DNA of 64,000 nt from Acidobacteriota bacterium (GTDB taxonomy: Bacteria; Acidobacteriota; Polarisedimenticolia; Polarisedimenticolales; Polarisedimenticolaceae). Both the position numbers and the translations under genes were made by a program. The notes under the pieces were generated by a model. It saw only the letters and a list, made by a program, of their open reading frames with translations. It did not search any database and had not been told where the DNA came from. This document shows positions 59,428-64,000 of this stretch, in pieces; within the stretch, counting starts at the first letter, position 1, and each line of letters opens with the position of its first letter. Location of the stretch: assembly GCA_029861955.1 (NCBI GenBank), contig JAOTYK010000021.1, forward strand, positions 1 through 64,000. Direction: 5' to 3'.

Positions 59428-60012
59428 ATGACGTTTATTAACTACGCCGCCAGAGAGATCAACTGCAAGATCGTCTATTACGGCCCCGGCCTGTGTGGCA
59501 AGACCACCAATATTCAGTGGATCCACGCCAAGACCCGCACCGACGCCAAGGGCAAGCTGATCTCCCTGGCCACGGAGACCGATCGGACCCTCTTCTTCGA
59601 TTTCCTACCCATCGAATTGGGGACGATTCGCGGATTCAGAACACGATTTCACCTCTACACCGTCCCCGGGCAGGTCTTCTACGATGCCTCCCGGAAGCTG
59701 ATCCTCAAGGGGGTCGACGGTGTGGTCTTCGTCGCAGATTCACAGGAGATGCGTATGGATGCCAATCTCGAGGCCATCGACAACCTTAGAGGTAACCTGA
59801 GTCAGCACGGCTACGATCTCGAGAAGGTGCCCTACGTCCTCCAGCTGAACAAGCGAGATCTCCCGACGGCGGTCAGCGCCGAGGAGATGGGAAAAGCCCT
59901 CAGGCTGAATAACGAGCCGATCTTCGAGGCCGTGGCCACCAATGGCAACGGCGTCTTCAACACCCTCAAGGGGGTCGTCAAACAGGTGCTGATGGACCTC
60001 AAAAGTCGCTGA
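59428..60012 (+). CDS. mglA: Ras-like polarity GTPase MglA
   Basis: The 194-aa protein has P-loop [11 protein letters not shown], the MglA-specific [25 protein letters not shown] in place of the DxxG switch II, and the NKxD box LQLNKRDLP. This GTPase sets polarity for gliding and type IV pilus motility in Myxococcus and relatives. Co-transcribed with mglB. Confidence 0.95.
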   Translation: MTFINYAAREINCKIVYYGPGLCGKTTNIQWIHAKTRTDAKGKLISLATETDRTLFFDFLPIELGTIRGFRTRFHLYTVPGQVFYDASRKLILKGVDGVVFVADSQEMRMDANLEAIDNLRGNLSQHGYDLEKVPYVLQLNKRDLPTAVSAEEMGKALRLNNEPIFEAVATNGNGVFNTLKGVVKQVLMDLKSR

Positions 60013-60034
60013 TTTCCTGTCGCTTCCCCGTCTC

Positions 60035-60063
60035 TTGACACCCCTGGGGCGCCTGTCTATAGT
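60035..60063 (+). promoter_or_regulatory. Sigma-70-type promoter of rplU operon
   Basis: TTGACA (60035-60040) and TATAGT (60058-60063) are 17 bp apart, 34 bp before the L21 ATG. This is the best promoter in the window. Confidence 0.85.
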
Positions 60064-60096
60064 GCCTCCCTTTGTCGGGTACGGGAGAGTCTCATC

Positions 60097-60426
60097 ATGT
60101 TTGCGGTGATCGAAACGGGCGGGAAACAAGTGCGTGTCCATGTCGGCGACGTGGTCAAGCTGGATACGCTGCCTGGCGACGTCGGCGGTGAGATAGTCTT
60201 CGATCGCGTCCTGATGCTGGGCGGAAGTGAAGGCGACGCTGGCGACGACACCCGTGTCGGAAGTCCCACGGTCGACGCAGCTACGGTGCGTGGATCCATC
60301 GTCGAACACGGCCGACATAAGAAGATCCACATCTACACCTACAAGCCGCGACAGAATTCAAACCGCAAGCGTGCCGGACACCGTCAGAACTACACGGCCG
60401 TCAAGATCGAATCGATCGACGGATAG
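60097..60426 (+). CDS. rplU: Ribosomal protein bL21
   Basis: The 109-aa product begins [20 protein letters not shown] and ends with the [18 protein letters not shown] signature of L21. First gene of the ribosome/obg operon. Confidence 0.96.
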   Translation: MFAVIETGGKQVRVHVGDVVKLDTLPGDVGGEIVFDRVLMLGGSEGDAGDDTRVGSPTVDAATVRGSIVEHGRHKKIHIYTYKPRQNSNRKRAGHRQNYTAVKIESIDG

Positions 60427-60434
60427 GCGAAGCA

Positions 60435-60692
60435 ATGGCTCATAAAAAAGCAGGTGGTAGTTCCAGAAACGGGCGCGACTCCCAGTCCAAGCGGTTGGGC
60501 GTCAAGCGTTTCGCAGGCGAACTGGTTCACGGCGGCACCATCATCGTCCGTCAGCGTGGGACGCCCATCAAGCCGGGTCTCAACGTCGGGCGCGGCAAGG
60601 ACGACACACTCTTCGCACTGATCAACGGGCGGGTCGAGTTCGAGTCCCGAGGCCGTCGCGGCCGATTCGTTCGGGTCGATCCCGTCGATTGA
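60435..60692 (+). CDS. rpmA: Ribosomal protein bL27
   Basis: The 85-aa product starts [20 protein letters not shown] and contains [19 protein letters not shown], diagnostic for L27. No N-terminal extension for cleavage is present. Confidence 0.96.
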   Translation: MAHKKAGGSSRNGRDSQSKRLGVKRFAGELVHGGTIIVRQRGTPIKPGLNVGRGKDDTLFALINGRVEFESRGRRGRFVRVDPVD

Positions 60693-60724
60693 CGGCAAGT
60701 CGCGCCTCGATTTGCGCGGCGTAG

Positions 60725-62783
<2,059 letters not shown>

Positions 62784-62787
<4 letters not shown>

Positions 62788-63251
62788 AGATCCAGCTCCT
62801 CTCCGTCGGCAAGCCGAAGGACGTCGAAGCGGGTCGCCTGCACGACCGCTACGCGGAGCGGGTAAGGCAGTTGGGTGTGCCCTGGGACTGCCGGTGGGTC
62901 CCCGAAGAGAGACTCGGCTCGAAGTACAGCGACGCCCACGTCCGTCAACGAGAGGCGCGGTCGCTGCTTGCCACCCTTGACGCCCGTGATCGGGTGATCG
63001 CCCTCCACCCCGCCGGGACGCTCCGAGACACCGAACAGCTGGCCCGCGAGTTGCCGGGCTGGTGTCGCCCCCGCGGTGTGTTCGTCATCGGCGGCCCGAC
63101 GGGACTCCACGACGACGTGCTGGAGCGATCGCATCTGGTCTGGTCCCTGTCACCCCTGACATTTCCCCATGAGCTGGCGCGGGTGGTGCTGGCCGAACAA
63201 CTCTATCGGGCTCTGAGCCTCCAGCGAGGACTGCCGTACCACAAGGCCTAG
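62784..63251 (+). CDS. rlmH: 23S rRNA (pseudouridine1915-N3) methyltransferase
   Basis: The 155-aa product starts at a TTG that overlaps the previous stop by 4 bp. It has KIQLLSVGKPKD, FVIGGPTGLHDDVLER (SPOUT knot) and LSPLTFPHELARVVLAEQLYRA with YHK at the C terminus, the RlmH signatures. Confidence 0.94.
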
Positions 63252-63261
63252 ACGTCGGTCC

Positions 63262-63290
63262 TTGACGCCCTTGTCGGCCTGAATTACTGT
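63262..63290 (+). promoter_or_regulatory. Promoter of LapA/TPR gene
   Basis: TTGACG (63262-63267) and TACTGT (63285-63290), 17 bp apart, lie ~43 bp before the ATG at 63333. Confidence 0.6.
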
Positions 63291-63332
63291 TTCATTGCTA
63301 AGGGTTTACGAGGATTTTCTGGCTCCCAGATC

Positions 63333-64000
63333 ATGAGCGTACGTTCCGTCATTCTTATCCTGGCGTTGTTTACTGCGCTCCTGGCGTTGATGTCGCTGTT
63401 TGCCATGAACAGCGAGGTACTCCTGGACCAGGAACTCCGGATCTGGGGGGGGCGCACCACACCCGTACTGGCGGTCATCGCCATCGCCTTCGCCATCGGA
63501 GTCGTCGGGACCTTCGTCGTGGGCATGTCCCGGGAGATCGGTCGGATGATCGAGAGCTCCCGGTTGCGGAAGGCCGGTCGCAAGACCGACGAGATCGAGG
63601 AGGAATACTCGAAGGCGCTGGTGGCCGTCCTCGAGGGTCGAGAGGATGAGGCGCTGGGCCACTTCCGCGCGGTCCTCGAACGGGACAGCCGACACTTCAA
63701 CACGCTGATCAAGCTGGGCGATGTCTTACGGGCCCAGGGCAAGTATGAAGACGCCATCGAGTTCCACCGCAAGGCGCATCTGATCAAGGAAGACAACACC
63801 CGACCGCTCTACGCGTTGGTCGACGATTTCGAGGCCAAGGGGGATATCCACCGGGCCCGTGTCGAGCTCGGCAAGATCATCGGCGTCAACAAGAACACCG
63901 TCGCCGCCTGGCGAAAACTACGAGCGCTTCACGTCAAGGAAGACGGGTGGGCCCAGGCCCTCGAGGCCCATGAACGGGTGGTCAAGCTGGCCCCCGGCGA
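63333..64000 (+). CDS. LapA-domain / TPR membrane protein (3' truncated by window)
   Basis: Translation from ATG 63333 gives two N-terminal TM helices (VILILALFTALLALMSLFAM; then TPVLAVIAIAFAIGVVGTFV) as in LapA (DUF1049), then soluble TPR-like repeats (ALGHFRAVLERDSRHFNTLI, EDAIEFHRKAHLIKEDN). This matches LapB/YciM-type assembly factors fused to a LapA-like anchor, which tune lipopolysaccharide synthesis. The gene runs off the window. Confidence 0.8.
   Translation, partial: MSVRSVILILALFTALLALMSLFAMNSEVLLDQELRIWGGRTTPVLAVIAIAFAIGVVGTFVVGMSREIGRMIESSRLRKAGRKTDEIEEEYSKALVAVLEGREDEALGHFRAVLERDSRHFNTLIKLGDVLRAQGKYEDAIEFHRKAHLIKEDNTRPLYALVDDFEAKGDIHRARVELGKIIGVNKNTVAAWRKLRALHVKEDGWAQALEAHERVVKLAPG

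Noticed and set aside
63284-63799. Minus-strand open frame of 171 codons near the right edge
   Set aside because: The plus strand encodes a coherent LapA/TPR protein here; the minus-strand frame is a shadow.

Overview
The window (about 64 kb, mostly GC-rich) looks like chromosome of a Gram-negative, gliding- or polarity-competent bacterium. Acidobacteriota (Polarisedimenticolia/Thermoanaerobaculia-like) is my best guess; Myxococcota is the main alternative. The guess rests on a Wza/GumC/beta-barrel envelope export system, an adjacent MglB-MglA pair, DUF4215 Cys-rich secreted proteins, and a MerR-type HTH fused to a receiver domain. No rRNA gene is present, so taxonomy stays an inference.

Region 1 (1-2640) holds two plus-strand secreted proteins with Myxococcus-type Cys-rich repeats, closed by a strong bidirectional terminator. 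Region 2 (2639-19557) is one long minus-strand glycan operon of 12 genes, most of them overlapping or nearly touching: a GT4, a GT-C/PMT-like enzyme, a GT2, a polysaccharide deacetylase-carbamoyltransferase fusion, a flippase-like membrane protein, an alpha/alpha-toroid protein, an asparagine-synthase-type amidotransferase, glucose-1-phosphate cytidylyltransferase, an SDR epimerase and three consecutive sugar C-methyltransferases.

Region 3 (about 19.6-36.5 kb) is a visibly AT-richer mosaic with genes on both strands: glycosyltransferases, an asparagine-synthase-like protein without the N-terminal Cys, a GNAT protein, a NodB deacetylase, a PF14907 nucleotidyltransferase, an FkbM methyltransferase and a PaaK-like adenylating enzyme. 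It carries two IS3-family copies, one crippled by two internal deletions. They bracket a two-gene segment and cut a second copy of the asparagine-synthase-like gene. Decayed IS21 and IS3 pieces, a truncated glycosyltransferase tail and a three-copy ~32-bp repeat mark it as a recombination-prone variable island.

Region 4 (about 36.7-54.3 kb) is the export and assembly core. It has a secreted protein behind a sigma-54-type promoter and a 13-gene minus-strand operon (Wza, beta-barrel, GumC/Wzz, BY-kinase, YvcK, small HTH, DUF3473 deacetylase, four GTs, PaaK-like enzyme, O-antigen ligase). Divergent to it lie an initiating phosphoglycosyltransferase, an HprK-like kinase and a PqqD-like protein. 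The set resembles exosortase-A (XrtA)-type EPS loci, but no exosortase and no PEP-CTERM protein is visible here.

Region 5 (54.3-64 kb) is housekeeping: a HTH-receiver regulator, tRNA-Arg(ACG) next to tadA, two tRNA-Ser genes, SRP RNA, dnaX-ybaB-recR, mglB-mglA, rplU-rpmA-obgE, a nadD-rsfS fusion, rlmH, and the start of a LapA/TPR membrane protein. Likely overall role: Regions 2-4 make, decorate (C-methyl, carbamoyl, acetyl, deacetylated), polymerise and export a surface polysaccharide, with Region 3 supplying strain-specific variation.
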